A stretch of DNA of 18,645 bases from Bacillota bacterium (lineage in GTDB: Bacteria > Bacillota > Clostridia > Oscillospirales > Acutalibacteraceae): contig JAEZRH010000068.1 of NCBI GenBank assembly GCA_023412845.1, positions 1-18,645 on the forward strand, given 5' to 3'. Below are positions 8,197-15,545 of the stretch, piece after piece (within the stretch, counting starts at the first letter, position 1; the number at the start of each line of letters is the position of its first letter). A program made the translations under genes and the position numbers. The notes beneath the pieces are model-generated. The model was not told where the DNA came from, ran no database searches, and saw nothing but the letters and a program-made list of their open reading frames with translations.

Positions 8197-8223
8197 TAAT
8201 TTTTCATCTCATAAGGCCGATAT
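8197..8223 (+). promoter_or_regulatory. SigD (sigma-28) type promoter of cheW-pilZ operon
   Basis: TAAT (8197-8200), one mismatch from TAAA, stands 16 nt before CCGATAT (8217-8223). The bases after the -10 (AT) match the other two SigD-type promoters in this window. The implied start near 8230 gives a leader of about 110 nt before the first cheW. Confidence 0.78.
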
Positions 8224-8246
8224 ATATTGTGAGATATGGGAAAGTG

Positions 8247-8335
8247 CAGCCGCCGGGCAGATCGGCGGTCGGAGACTGGCGCGTTTCGTTTGCTGCGGGC
8301 CGGCCGGTCCCGTAAAATACGCGGCTGGAAAGGTG
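8247..8335 (+). promoter_or_regulatory. Structured 5' leader of the first cheW, with alternative stems
   Basis: CAGCCGC (8247-8253) can pair perfectly with GCGGCTG (8321-8327), which abuts the ribosome site (AAAGGTG about 8329-8335). Alternatively CCGCCG (8250-8255) pairs with CGGCGG (8263-8268); the two stems share bases and exclude each other. Between them CGGGCC/GGCC/GGTCCCG (8296-8312) forms a compact hairpin. This is the layout of a switchable leader, but GC-rich DNA makes chance stems common. It does not match the cyclic-di-GMP riboswitch cores I know. Confidence 0.3.
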
Positions 8336-8342
8336 AAAATCC

Positions 8343-8891
8343 ATGAAAAAAGACAAAGCAGACCTGAAAACAGGATTTTCGAATGCGGAAACGGTTTCGA
8401 CGGAAAAATACCTGACTTTTCTGATCGACAGTCAGCTTTACACCGTCCCGACCTCCCAAGTGGTTGAAATCATACGGATGCAGCCCATCACGTTCATGCC
8501 GAATCTTCCGAAATACGTCAAGGGCGTCATCAACCTTCGCGGCAAGGTGGTCCCGGTCATCGACATGAGGCTGAAGTTCAGCAAGGAAGAAATCGCGTAC
8601 GGCGTGCGGACCAGCATAGTGATCGTGGAACACGGCGAGATGACGGTGGGGCTGATCGTCGACTTCGTCAAGGATGTCAGGGACATCGCGCAGGATCAGA
8701 TCAACACCGCCCCAAAGTCGAAAAAATCGGTCGGAAAGGGCTTCGTGTGCGCGATTGCCGCACTGGAAAACGATTCCGCCATGGTTCTGGACGTCGAAAA
8801 GGTCCTGACGCACAAGCACGCCCCGTCTTCCGAAGGCAAAAAAGCGGAAGCGGCCGGGTCCCCCGACACGGATCAGGCGGCTGCGCAGTAA
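8343..8891 (+). CDS. cheW: Chemotaxis coupling protein CheW (paralogue 1)
   Basis: Cytoplasmic adaptor linking MCP tips to the P5 domain of CheA. 182 aa: one CheW domain at about 20-158 with the expected YLTFLIDSQLYTVPTSQVVEII opening, the receptor-binding core GVINLRGKVVPVIDM (61-75) with Arg66, GLIVDFVKDV (103-112) and the final strand SAMVLDVEKVL. It has an extra N-terminal 20 residues and an Ala/Lys-rich tail of about 24. ATG at 8343 follows GGAAAGGTG. It is the first gene after the SigD-type promoter and is followed after 38 nt by the PilZ gene. The second cheW 770 bp downstream is clearly homologous but divergent, so the two may serve different receptors or array positions. Confidence 0.96.
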   Translation: MKKDKADLKTGFSNAETVSTEKYLTFLIDSQLYTVPTSQVVEIIRMQPITFMPNLPKYVKGVINLRGKVVPVIDMRLKFSKEEIAYGVRTSIVIVEHGEMTVGLIVDFVKDVRDIAQDQINTAPKSKKSVGKGFVCAIAALENDSAMVLDVEKVLTHKHAPSSEGKKAEAAGSPDTDQAAAQ

Positions 8892-8929
8892 ACGCTTTCC
8901 TTGACCCTTCATGCTAGGAGGTCCGGTCG

Positions 8930-9577
8930 ATGCTGCCGATCCCAAAAGAATACATCAATTCCATATGCGAGCTGAAATCCATGGGGAATTCCCCCATTCT
9001 GCTTGGATATATCAGCGATGTTACCGATGACGGCGTCAGGATATCGCGGAAAGAGGACCGCCTGCCCCTCATCCACGCCAATTCCACCGTAAAAGTGAAT
9101 ATCTACAACGACAGCCTGGGGTTCCGGGTCATCATCGGGAGGGTATATCTATCTACTGCGGAATTCATCCGGCTTTCCGACGTTCAGAACGCATCCGAGT
9201 ACGAAAAGCGCGGTTTCTACCGTGTGAAAGTGAATATGGAGGCGGAGGTCCGGCGGGTCACGGAAAACAAGCAGAACGGCGAAGAGCCGCCGCCTTTCAA
9301 AATACGGGTGCACGACATCAGCCTGAGCGGTCTTTTTTTCGTCAGCGACAAATCCCTGCATGTGGGCGACAAGGTGACGATAACGCTCAGCCTTTACGGG
9401 CAGACGGTGCCGATGCTGTGTACGATCCGCCGTTCCCGTCCCGTGGAAATGGGCACCGCGGACGGCTACGGCTGCGGTTTTGAAGACGGCAGCGGAAAAA
9501 AGTTCGACCTGCTGTGCAAGCTTCTCTTTCAGTACCAGCGCGAACAGATCCATAATATGAGGGAAAACCAGGAATGA
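8930..9577 (+). CDS. PilZ-domain protein, probable cyclic di-GMP effector (YcgR-like)
   Basis: 215 aa, no signal peptide or membrane segment. The N-terminal half (about 10-88) resembles the beta-rich YcgR/YpfA N-domain that precedes PilZ in flagellar brake proteins. The C-terminal PilZ domain (about 92-205) carries both cyclic-di-GMP-binding motifs: RGFYR (94-98, RxxxR) and DISLSG (129-134, D/NxSxxG). So ligand binding is expected. YcgR-type proteins slow or bias the motor when cyclic di-GMP is high. Here the gene lies between two cheW genes in a SigD-driven unit, which suggests input into chemotaxis or motility. AGGAGG 8 nt before the ATG at 8930 fixes the start. A probable terminator hairpin begins one base after the stop codon. 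Confidence 0.88.
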   Translation: MLPIPKEYINSICELKSMGNSPILLGYISDVTDDGVRISRKEDRLPLIHANSTVKVNIYNDSLGFRVIIGRVYLSTAEFIRLSDVQNASEYEKRGFYRVKVNMEAEVRRVTENKQNGEEPPPFKIRVHDISLSGLFFVSDKSLHVGDKVTITLSLYGQTVPMLCTIRRSRPVEMGTADGYGCGFEDGSGKKFDLLCKLLFQYQREQIHNMRENQE

Positions 9578-9610
9578 CCTGGGCGCCTTCCGGCGTGCGT
9601 CCGGGTTTTT
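9578..9610 (+). terminator. Probable intrinsic terminator after the PilZ gene
   Basis: A 9-bp stem (9578-9586 with 9597-9605, including two G-U pairs) with a 10-nt loop is followed by T5 (9606-9610). It begins at the base after the PilZ stop codon. The short T-run suggests partial read-through to the second cheW, since no clear promoter is visible at 9611-9658. Confidence 0.6.
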
Positions 9611-9658
9611 AAAGCGTCTTCGAACCGGTTGGGCATAACTTAAAACTGAGGTGATATC

Positions 9659-10225
9659 ATGCAAAATACATGGGTGGAGTCTACTGCGGATAAAACGGAG
9701 GAACGTTCCGCCGAAGAAAAGTTCCTGACTTTTCTGACCGACGGGGAGCTGTTCGGCATTCCGATTTCCGACGTGGTGCAGATCATCGGCATGCAGGAGA
9801 TCACTCCGCTGCCGGATTTCCCGGATTACGCAAAGGGTGTAATCAATCTCAGGGGAAACATTATCCCGGTTGTGGACATGCGTATCCGGCTGAAAAAGGC
9901 GGAGGCGCCCTATAACGAAAGCACCTGCATCATCGTCACGAGCATAGGCGAGAACTATCTGGGGTTTATTGTGGATTCGGTCGACGAGGTCGCGGACATC
10001 AGCGCGGACGACATCGCCCCCGCGCCGGTCGTTTCGGACCGCATCTCGAACCGGTATCTCACGGGGATCGGCCAGATCGACAAAAAGGTTGTTTTGCTGC
10101 TGGATCTTTCCAAGATCCTGACTCAAAGCGAATTCCAGCAGGTCACACAGACTGTTGAGGAAGCCTCCTCCGCACCGGAAGAGGAAGAGGTCTCCGTTCC
10201 TGCGGCTGAAAAAAAAGACGAATAA
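9659..10225 (+). CDS. cheW: Chemotaxis coupling protein CheW (paralogue 2)
   Basis: 188 aa CheW-domain adaptor between receptors and CheA. The core runs about 21-157: FLTFLTDGELFGIPISDVVQ, GVINLRGNIIPVVDM (60-74) with the conserved Arg65, LGFIVDSVDEV (101-111) and the closing VVLLLDLSKIL. The last 25 residues form an acidic Glu/Ala-rich tail (PEEEEVSVPAAEKKDE) that paralogue 1 lacks. ATG at 9659 follows GAGGTGATATC. It ends 16 nt before the sensorless MCP gene, so these two are very probably co-translated and may be dedicated partners. Confidence 0.96.
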   Translation: MQNTWVESTADKTEERSAEEKFLTFLTDGELFGIPISDVVQIIGMQEITPLPDFPDYAKGVINLRGNIIPVVDMRIRLKKAEAPYNESTCIIVTSIGENYLGFIVDSVDEVADISADDIAPAPVVSDRISNRYLTGIGQIDKKVVLLLDLSKILTQSEFQQVTQTVEEASSAPEEEEVSVPAAEKKDE

Positions 10226-10241
10226 AGGGAGTAATCAAGTT

Positions 10242-11678
10242 ATGAAGTCCACGCGGAAAACAACCATTCGCGCACGCATCATGAGACTGTTGGTAATCAG
10301 CCTCGTCCTTATGGCTGTTCCTTCGATTCTTTTGCTCTTTCTGACCTTTCTGTCCGGCAATCCGGCCGATATGATGAAGATTTTCATGCGGCTGGCTCCG
10401 CTCAATATGCTGTTTGTGCTTCTCGTCCTCGTCGGAGGAATTCTCATCGCCGCCCGGGTTTCGGGGAAAATCTCCAACTCCGTGAAGGACACCGCCAAAG
10501 CGCTGGATGAACTGTCAAAAGGCAGCATCAACGTCCACGTGGACGACATCTCCAACGACGAGCTCGGCACGGCGGCGGAATCCTTGAACCGTTTCACGGC
10601 CGAACTGAGAACCGCCGTCAACGCGATCATCGCTTACCTGGACGGTCTGGCGGCGGGAGACCTGACCGTGAAGACCGACTACACCTGGCTTGGCGACTGG
10701 CACGAAATCAATATCGCCCTTGATAAGATAACCACTTCCCTGAACAAGATCTTTACAAACGTGCGCGACGCTTCCGACCAGGCGGCCAGCGGTTCCGACC
10801 AGGTTGCCAGCGCTTCGCAGGCGCTTGCGCAGGGTGCGACCGAACAGGCGAGCGCCATTGAACAGCTTTCCGCCACGATAGCGGAGATTTCGGAACACGT
10901 ACGCAAAAACGCCGCGAGCGCGACCGCCGCGGACAGCGCATCCACAAAATCCGCCGGCATGCTGGCGGAAGCCGACCGCAGCATGCAGCAGATGATGCAG
11001 GCTATGGACGCGATCAACCAGTCCTCCCAGAAGATCAGCAACATCATCAAGACGATAGACGACATTTCCTTCCAGACAAACATCCTCGCGCTGAACGCTG
11101 CCGTCGAGGCCGCGCGCGCAGGCGCCGCAGGCAAGGGCTTTGCCGTTGTGGCGGACGAAGTGCGCAACCTCGCAAGCAAGAGCGCCGAGGCGGCAAAAGA
11201 CACGACCACGCTGATCGAGGACTCCATAAAGGCCGTGGAATCCGGCACATCCGTTGCAAAGGTCACACAGCAGACGCTGCTTGAAGTAAAAGCCTCTTCG
11301 GCGGACGCTTCCCAGCTGGTAAACGAGATCGCCGCCGCCTCGAATCAGCAGGCGACCTCCATCGGTCAGATCACTCAGGGCGTGCAGCAGATTTCCGCCG
11401 TCGTTCAGACCAACTCCGCCACGGCGGAGCAAAGCGCCGCCGCAAGCGAGGAACTGGCGGCCCAGGCCAAGAATCTCAAACGCGCACTGGCAGCCCTGAA
11501 GATAGCCGAATTAAAGCAGCCCGGGGCCCGCGCGAATCAGGCCGCAGCGCCCGCGGCCCAGGCCAAGCCGCAAAAGGCCGCGCAGGAAGCTCCCGCGGCA
11601 CCCTCCCCGGTTTCTTCCACAGGCACGGCAGCCGTTCCTGTGGTAAAATCCGCAGGGAAAGACGACAAATATGTCTGA
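10242..11678 (+). CDS. Methyl-accepting chemotaxis protein without extracellular sensor domain
   Basis: 478 aa from the ATG at 10242, chosen for AAAGGGAG about 10 nt upstream; the open frame to 10155 overlaps cheW. TM1 (about 14-37) and TM2 (about 53-72) are joined by only about 15 residues, so there is no ligand-binding domain. A HAMP-like domain follows (about 73-130), but the Pro normally heading HAMP is Lys76 (SGKISNS). A second HAMP-like segment (about 131-180) precedes a full signalling coiled coil with tip FQTNILALNAAVEAARAG (277-294), ending near residue 420. It thus keeps the descending helix that the MCP at the left end lacks. The last 55 residues are Ala/Pro/Gln-rich with no CheR-binding pentapeptide. 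It should join the array as a sensor of cytoplasmic, membrane or partner-protein signals. A strong terminator follows. Confidence 0.94.
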   Translation: MKSTRKTTIRARIMRLLVISLVLMAVPSILLLFLTFLSGNPADMMKIFMRLAPLNMLFVLLVLVGGILIAARVSGKISNSVKDTAKALDELSKGSINVHVDDISNDELGTAAESLNRFTAELRTAVNAIIAYLDGLAAGDLTVKTDYTWLGDWHEINIALDKITTSLNKIFTNVRDASDQAASGSDQVASASQALAQGATEQASAIEQLSATIAEISEHVRKNAASATAADSASTKSAGMLAEADRSMQQMMQAMDAINQSSQKISNIIKTIDDISFQTNILALNAAVEAARAGAAGKGFAVVADEVRNLASKSAEAAKDTTTLIEDSIKAVESGTSVAKVTQQTLLEVKASSADASQLVNEIAAASNQQATSIGQITQGVQQISAVVQTNSATAEQSAAASEELAAQAKNLKRALAALKIAELKQPGARANQAAAPAAQAKPQKAAQEAPAAPSPVSSTGTAAVPVVKSAGKDDKYV

Positions 11679-11737
11679 ACCGTCCCGATTGCGGGCAGGC
11701 TGCAATGCCGCTGCATAACAGAACGTAATCCATGCCG

Positions 11738-11768
11738 CCGCGCGGGAACTCCCGCGCGGTATTTTTTT
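11738..11768 (+). terminator. Strong intrinsic terminator after the second MCP gene
   Basis: A perfect 9-bp GC stem, CCGCGCGGG (11738-11746) with CCCGCGCGG (11751-11759), has a 4-nt AACT loop and is followed by TA and T7 (11762-11768). It separates the cheW-mcp unit from fliD; the fliD promoter starts 8 bp further on. Confidence 0.92.
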
Positions 11769-11775
11769 GCGCGGC

Positions 11776-11802
11776 TAAAGTTTTCGGAATACGGTCCGAT
11801 AT
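11776..11802 (+). promoter_or_regulatory. SigD (sigma-28) type promoter of fliD-fliS-fliT-like
   Basis: TAAA (11776-11779) and CCGATAT (11796-11802) are 16 nt apart, a full match to the SigD consensus. It lies directly downstream of a strong terminator and 53 nt before the fliD ATG. Late-class (SigD) control of the cap gene is expected. Confidence 0.88.
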
Positions 11803-11855
11803 ATTAAATATAGAAAAAGTAAAGGTGTACTGTTCAGAAACGGAGGATAAACTTT

Positions 11856-14609
11856 ATGAGCACAACCTCATCTACTTCCAGCTCCTCATCCGTCGCTTCG
11901 TTCTATACTTCCAACGGGGTGACAAGGCTTAACGGTTCGTCACTTATCTCCGGTCTGGACACGCAGAGCCTGATCACCGCCATGACGCTAAAAACGCAGA
12001 GCAAAATAGATACGCAGGGCCAGCTGGAGCAGAAGGCCCAGTGGAAGCAGCAGATGTATCAGGCGGTTGAGTCCCTGCTGGTGTCGTTCAACAGCAACTA
12101 TTTTTCGTATGCAAATACCAGCACCAACATTATGAGCTCGAAATTCTTCGATTCCGGGACACTGACCAGTTCGTCAAGTATAGTGAGCGCGACGGGCGCA
12201 TCCTCCGATGCCGGGAACGTCGTGATCAACAGCATCACGAGTCTGGCTTCGGCGGCTTCTCTGACAAGCAGCTACGCGCCTTCCCAGACGAACATCACTT
12301 CCGGTGCGATCCGCTCGGACTGGACGCAGTCCTCCTTGAACGGAAAATCTCTGACCGTCTCTTACGGAGGAAACGATTATACGCTGACGCTCGGCAGTTC
12401 CGCATCGCTGGATTCCGCCGGGACCACACAGCAAAACCTTCAGTCCATCGCCGACGCCCTGAACAGTCAGATCGACGCAAATTCCACGCTGAGCGGAAAC
12501 GTTCAGTTCTCGGTTGCAGGCGACAGCACGTCCGGCTATTCCCTGGCGCTTTCCACCACGTCTTCGGCCGCTTCCTCATCCGTCGGCGTCAAAGCCACTT
12601 CATCCAGCGACTCCACCGTCGCCGCCAGTAACGCCGCATTTCTTTCGGCCATCGGCCTTTCTTCGACCGCCTCTTCCACGTCCGGGGGGATCACCACTCT
12701 GACCGGCTCCTTCGTCACGCTGGACAGCAGCTCCGTCGCGGGCAGCACCCTGTTCAGCCATACGGTTTCCTCCTCATCGAACCTTGTGCTTTCCGTCGGG
12801 GGAACGCAATATACCCTGACGCTGGGGAAAGACATCGACCTGACCGGACTTTCCGATTCCGACGCCGCTCAGAAAATCGCCGATCAGCTTCAGACACAAA
12901 TAGACGCGAATTCCGGCCTCAGCAGCGCCGGTGTGAAAATCACCAATAGCGGCGGCACAATCTCCGTCAGCGGAGGCGGTGTTTCCGTCACGGGAGGCTC
13001 CGAGAACCTTCTGATCGGCCTCGGCCTTCAGAGCAGCGTGGGGGGCACGATCAGCACCTCGGGGACGGCGAACGCATCGAAACTGGCCGAGTCCTATCTG
13101 GGCGACACGCTGGCGGGCTCCACGCTTTCGGTGCAGCTGAACGGCGTCACCAAGACAATCACCTTCAACAGTACCGACGAGTACGGCACTCCCGGCTATT
13201 CCACGGCATCGGGACTGCAGTCTTACCTGCAGACCGCCCTGGACAAGGCATACGGGAGCGGAAAGGTCACGGTAGGCCTCAGCGGCAGTAACCAGCTGAC
13301 CTTCACGGCGTCGGATTCGACTTCCATCTTCGAGATATCGTCTTCGAGCGTGTCGAATGTTCTGAATGAAAACGGGGCGCTGCGCGTTGCCCCGAACGAG
13401 ACAAACCGTCTGGAAACGACAAAAACGCTGAATGAACTGAAGGGTGAGTTGAGCAGCTCCCTGAAAGCGGGTTCCGACGGAAAATATACCATAACCGTAA
13501 ACGGAAAGTCTTTCTCCTTTACAGGCGACACGGAACTCGGCTCCGTAATCTCGACCATCAATTCGGATTCCGATGCCGGCGTGACCGTTAAATATTCACA
13601 GACTACGAACCGCTTCAGCATTACCGCCGACGACTCCGGCTCGCAGGGACAAATATCCATTGGGGATGCTACGAACGGCGGCAACCTTGCGGAGTCCCTG
13701 TTCGGCACGGCTGCTTCACAGACCTTTACGGCGGGCACCGACCTTGTCATGTCGGCCAACCTCGGCGGCAGCAGCACGGCGACCACCGTGACGCGCAGCA
13801 CGAACTCTTTCACGCTTGACGGCATTAGCCTGAGCATAACGGGCACGACAAGCGATAAGATCACCTTTTCGGGCTCCAACAATGTCGACGACCTCTACAA
13901 GAAAATCTCGGATTTCGTAGACGCCTATAACGCCATTATCGATAAGGTGAATACTTATGTGACGCAGACGCCCTACGGCCTGGGCTCCAGCAACGGAGGG
14001 ACGGATTCGTATGAACCTCTGACGGACGCACAGAAAAAAGAAATGACCTCCGACGAGATCACGGCATGGAACGAGAAAGCCCAGCAGGGCCTGCTGGAAA
14101 ACGACCAGACGCTGGGTTCCCTTCTCTCAAGCCTGCGCGAGTCCATGGAGAGGACCGTCTCCTCCTCCGGGATCTCGCTGAGCTCGATCGGGATTTCCAC
14201 CGCGGCATACGACTACACCTCGGGCGGAAAACTGGTGATTGACGAGACCACCCTGAAAAACGCCCTGCAGACGGAACCGGATAAAATCAGCGACCTCTTC
14301 ACCGGCACCGACGGGGTCGCCTCCAGCGTCAAGTCCGTGCTGACCAATTACGTGGGCGAATACGGCAACAGCGGATTCCTTTACGATATCGCAGGCAACA
14401 GCTCGTCCACAACCGCCAGCAGCAGCCAGCTTGACCTGCAGATTGCAGCTTATGCGCAGACGATCAAGGACCTGAAATCGCAGCTTTCGGACGAACAGGA
14501 TTACTGGCAGACAAAATTTTCAACAATGGAGACGAAGCTCAGTACCATCAGCTCGCAGTACAACTATCTGTCCTCCATGTTGGGCGGCAGCTCATCGACC
14601 TCGAGCTGA
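11856..14609 (+). CDS. fliD: Flagellar filament cap protein FliD, enlarged
   Basis: Caps the filament tip and helps flagellin fold into place; exported by the flagellar type III system. 917 aa, far longer than the 450-600 typical of FliD. The N-terminal FliD domain (about 27-125) has the usual SLISGLDTQSLITAMT start. The C-terminal domain begins around FTLDGISLSITG (652-663), includes YEPLTDAQKKEMTSDEITAW (719-738), a sequence form I associate with clostridial FliD, and ends in a coiled coil (about 857-910). The middle (about 160-600) is Ser/Thr/Gly-rich and holds four similar beta-helix-beta modules near 164-232, 309-372, 423-485 and 543-590. Each starts with a pattern like LTVSYGGNDYTLTLG; they resemble flagellin-IN motifs. 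The best-matched pair shares IADALNSQIDANS/IADQLQTQIDANS. ACGGAGGAT 7 nt before the ATG sets the start. Confidence 0.95.
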   Translation: MSTTSSTSSSSSVASFYTSNGVTRLNGSSLISGLDTQSLITAMTLKTQSKIDTQGQLEQKAQWKQQMYQAVESLLVSFNSNYFSYANTSTNIMSSKFFDSGTLTSSSSIVSATGASSDAGNVVINSITSLASAASLTSSYAPSQTNITSGAIRSDWTQSSLNGKSLTVSYGGNDYTLTLGSSASLDSAGTTQQNLQSIADALNSQIDANSTLSGNVQFSVAGDSTSGYSLALSTTSSAASSSVGVKATSSSDSTVAASNAAFLSAIGLSSTASSTSGGITTLTGSFVTLDSSSVAGSTLFSHTVSSSSNLVLSVGGTQYTLTLGKDIDLTGLSDSDAAQKIADQLQTQIDANSGLSSAGVKITNSGGTISVSGGGVSVTGGSENLLIGLGLQSSVGGTISTSGTANASKLAESYLGDTLAGSTLSVQLNGVTKTITFNSTDEYGTPGYSTASGLQSYLQTALDKAYGSGKVTVGLSGSNQLTFTASDSTSIFEISSSSVSNVLNENGALRVAPNETNRLETTKTLNELKGELSSSLKAGSDGKYTITVNGKSFSFTGDTELGSVISTINSDSDAGVTVKYSQTTNRFSITADDSGSQGQISIGDATNGGNLAESLFGTAASQTFTAGTDLVMSANLGGSSTATTVTRSTNSFTLDGISLSITGTTSDKITFSGSNNVDDLYKKISDFVDAYNAIIDKVNTYVTQTPYGLGSSNGGTDSYEPLTDAQKKEMTSDEITAWNEKAQQGLLENDQTLGSLLSSLRESMERTVSSSGISLSSIGISTAAYDYTSGGKLVIDETTLKNALQTEPDKISDLFTGTDGVASSVKSVLTNYVGEYGNSGFLYDIAGNSSSTTASSSQLDLQIAAYAQTIKDLKSQLSDEQDYWQTKFSTMETKLSTISSQYNYLSSMLGGSSSTSS

Positions 14610-14677
14610 TCGGCACAAACCGTCCGACACATAATCTAACGAAAATTTCTTTCGTCTGACAGAAACGGGGATCGGTT

Positions 14678-15094
14678 ATGAACGGGAATAACGATTTGAT
14701 CATGAAATACCAGGAGCAGGCCATCAGCACCATGTCGAAAGGCGAGCTTGTCATAGCGCTGTACGACGAGGTGCTGAAAAACCTGAAGTACGGGTCGCTT
14801 CTGATCAAGCAGAACAATACGGCCGCGGCAGGCAAGTGTACGACAAAGTGCCGGAACATCATCAATTACCTGATCGTCACGCTTGACCCCAAATACGGCA
14901 TTTCCGCCACCTTGTCCCGCACGTACTCTTACCTGCTGGGCCAGATCATTCTCGGGACCGCCAAAAACGATGCTTCCTACCTTGACAAAATCATCCCGCA
15001 GGTACAGGAGCTTCGGGACGCGTGGGTCCAGACAGAAAAAAAAGTCCGCCTTTCGAACGGAGAAAACTCCGACGCAAACGGCGAAACAAAATAG
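14678..15094 (+). CDS. fliS: Flagellin export chaperone FliS
   Basis: 138 aa all-helical protein that binds the flagellin C-terminus and keeps it unpolymerised before export. The FliS pattern is visible: YQEQAISTMSKGELVIALYD (11-30), a second helix with IIKQNN-like spacing (LLIKQNNTAAAGKC), the NIINYLIVTLDPKYG helix end, YSYLLGQIILG and the closing LDKIIPQVQELRDAW. It follows fliD by 68 nt and precedes the FliT-like gene by 10 nt, the usual fliD-fliS order. Its ribosome site is weak (GGGG about 8 nt before ATG). The flagellin gene itself is not in the window. Confidence 0.94.
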   Translation: MNGNNDLIMKYQEQAISTMSKGELVIALYDEVLKNLKYGSLLIKQNNTAAAGKCTTKCRNIINYLIVTLDPKYGISATLSRTYSYLLGQIILGTAKNDASYLDKIIPQVQELRDAWVQTEKKVRLSNGENSDANGETK

Positions 15095-15104
15095 GCGGGG
15101 AATT

Positions 15105-15545
15105 ATGGACTACGGTCGGCTTCTGATGTTCTGGGATCAGCGGATCGTTCTTTTGACCGCGATCCTGAACCTTACAAAACAGATGGAAGCGCAAAGCTCC
15201 CAAAAGGATATCCAGCTCGGAGACTTGCCGGAGCAACGCCAGGTCTACATTGACCGGCTGAAAAAATGCAACCGGATGATCGACGTATGCCAAAACAAGG
15301 CGAAGGAAGACGAACTTGCACGGCTGGAGCAGCTTCTCTCGGGAAAGGGCGGCGTGGAACCCCGCACCCCGGAAGAACGCAGGCTCGCCGATTATGCCCA
15401 AAAAAGCCGCTGCCTGCTGGATTCCATTCTCGCTTCGGATGTCGAAGCCCAACGGAAAATCCGCATCGAATGCGACCGGTTGCAGAAGCTGATGCGTTCT
15501 GCAAGACAAAAGGCCGGCGGAACCGCTAATCTCCAAAATCCCTAA
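15105..15545 (+). CDS. Small helical protein after fliS, FliT-like candidate
   Basis: 146 aa from the ATG at 15105 (GGCGGGG just upstream). I do not recognise it by sequence alone. It is predicted mostly helical and charged, with heptad-like stretches (LARLEQLLSGK; RIECDRLQKLMRSARQK) and no signal peptide or membrane segment. Size, helical character and position straight after fliD-fliS fit a FliT-type chaperone for FliD, or an FlgN-like chaperone; that is inference from context. The open frame extends upstream to 14883 inside fliS, but only the ATG at 15105 has a ribosome site. Its TAA overlaps the stop of the convergent cheD gene. Confidence 0.65.
   Translation: MDYGRLLMFWDQRIVLLTAILNLTKQMEAQSSQKDIQLGDLPEQRQVYIDRLKKCNRMIDVCQNKAKEDELARLEQLLSGKGGVEPRTPEERRLADYAQKSRCLLDSILASDVEAQRKIRIECDRLQKLMRSARQKAGGTANLQNP

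Noticed and set aside
8220..8342. Cyclic di-GMP (GEMM) riboswitch before cheW
   Set aside because: The conserved GEMM-I core (a GCAAA-type motif with a GACGCAAAGC segment) is not present, and I cannot fit the class II core either. Only a generic structured leader is supported.
9611..9658. SigD or SigA promoter before the second cheW
   Set aside because: TAAA at 9610-9613 has no CCGATAT at 14-16 nt, and no paired -35/-10 hexamers are visible. Read-through of the preceding hairpin is simpler.
11856..14609. FliD read as flagellin or an adhesin because of its Ser/Thr-rich centre
   Set aside because: Both terminal FliD domains are clear and fliS follows directly; no signal peptide or wall anchor is present.
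14638..14660. Terminator between fliD and fliS
   Set aside because: ACGAAA/TTTCGT can form a 6-bp stem but it is A-U rich and no T-run follows; the two genes are expected to be co-transcribed.
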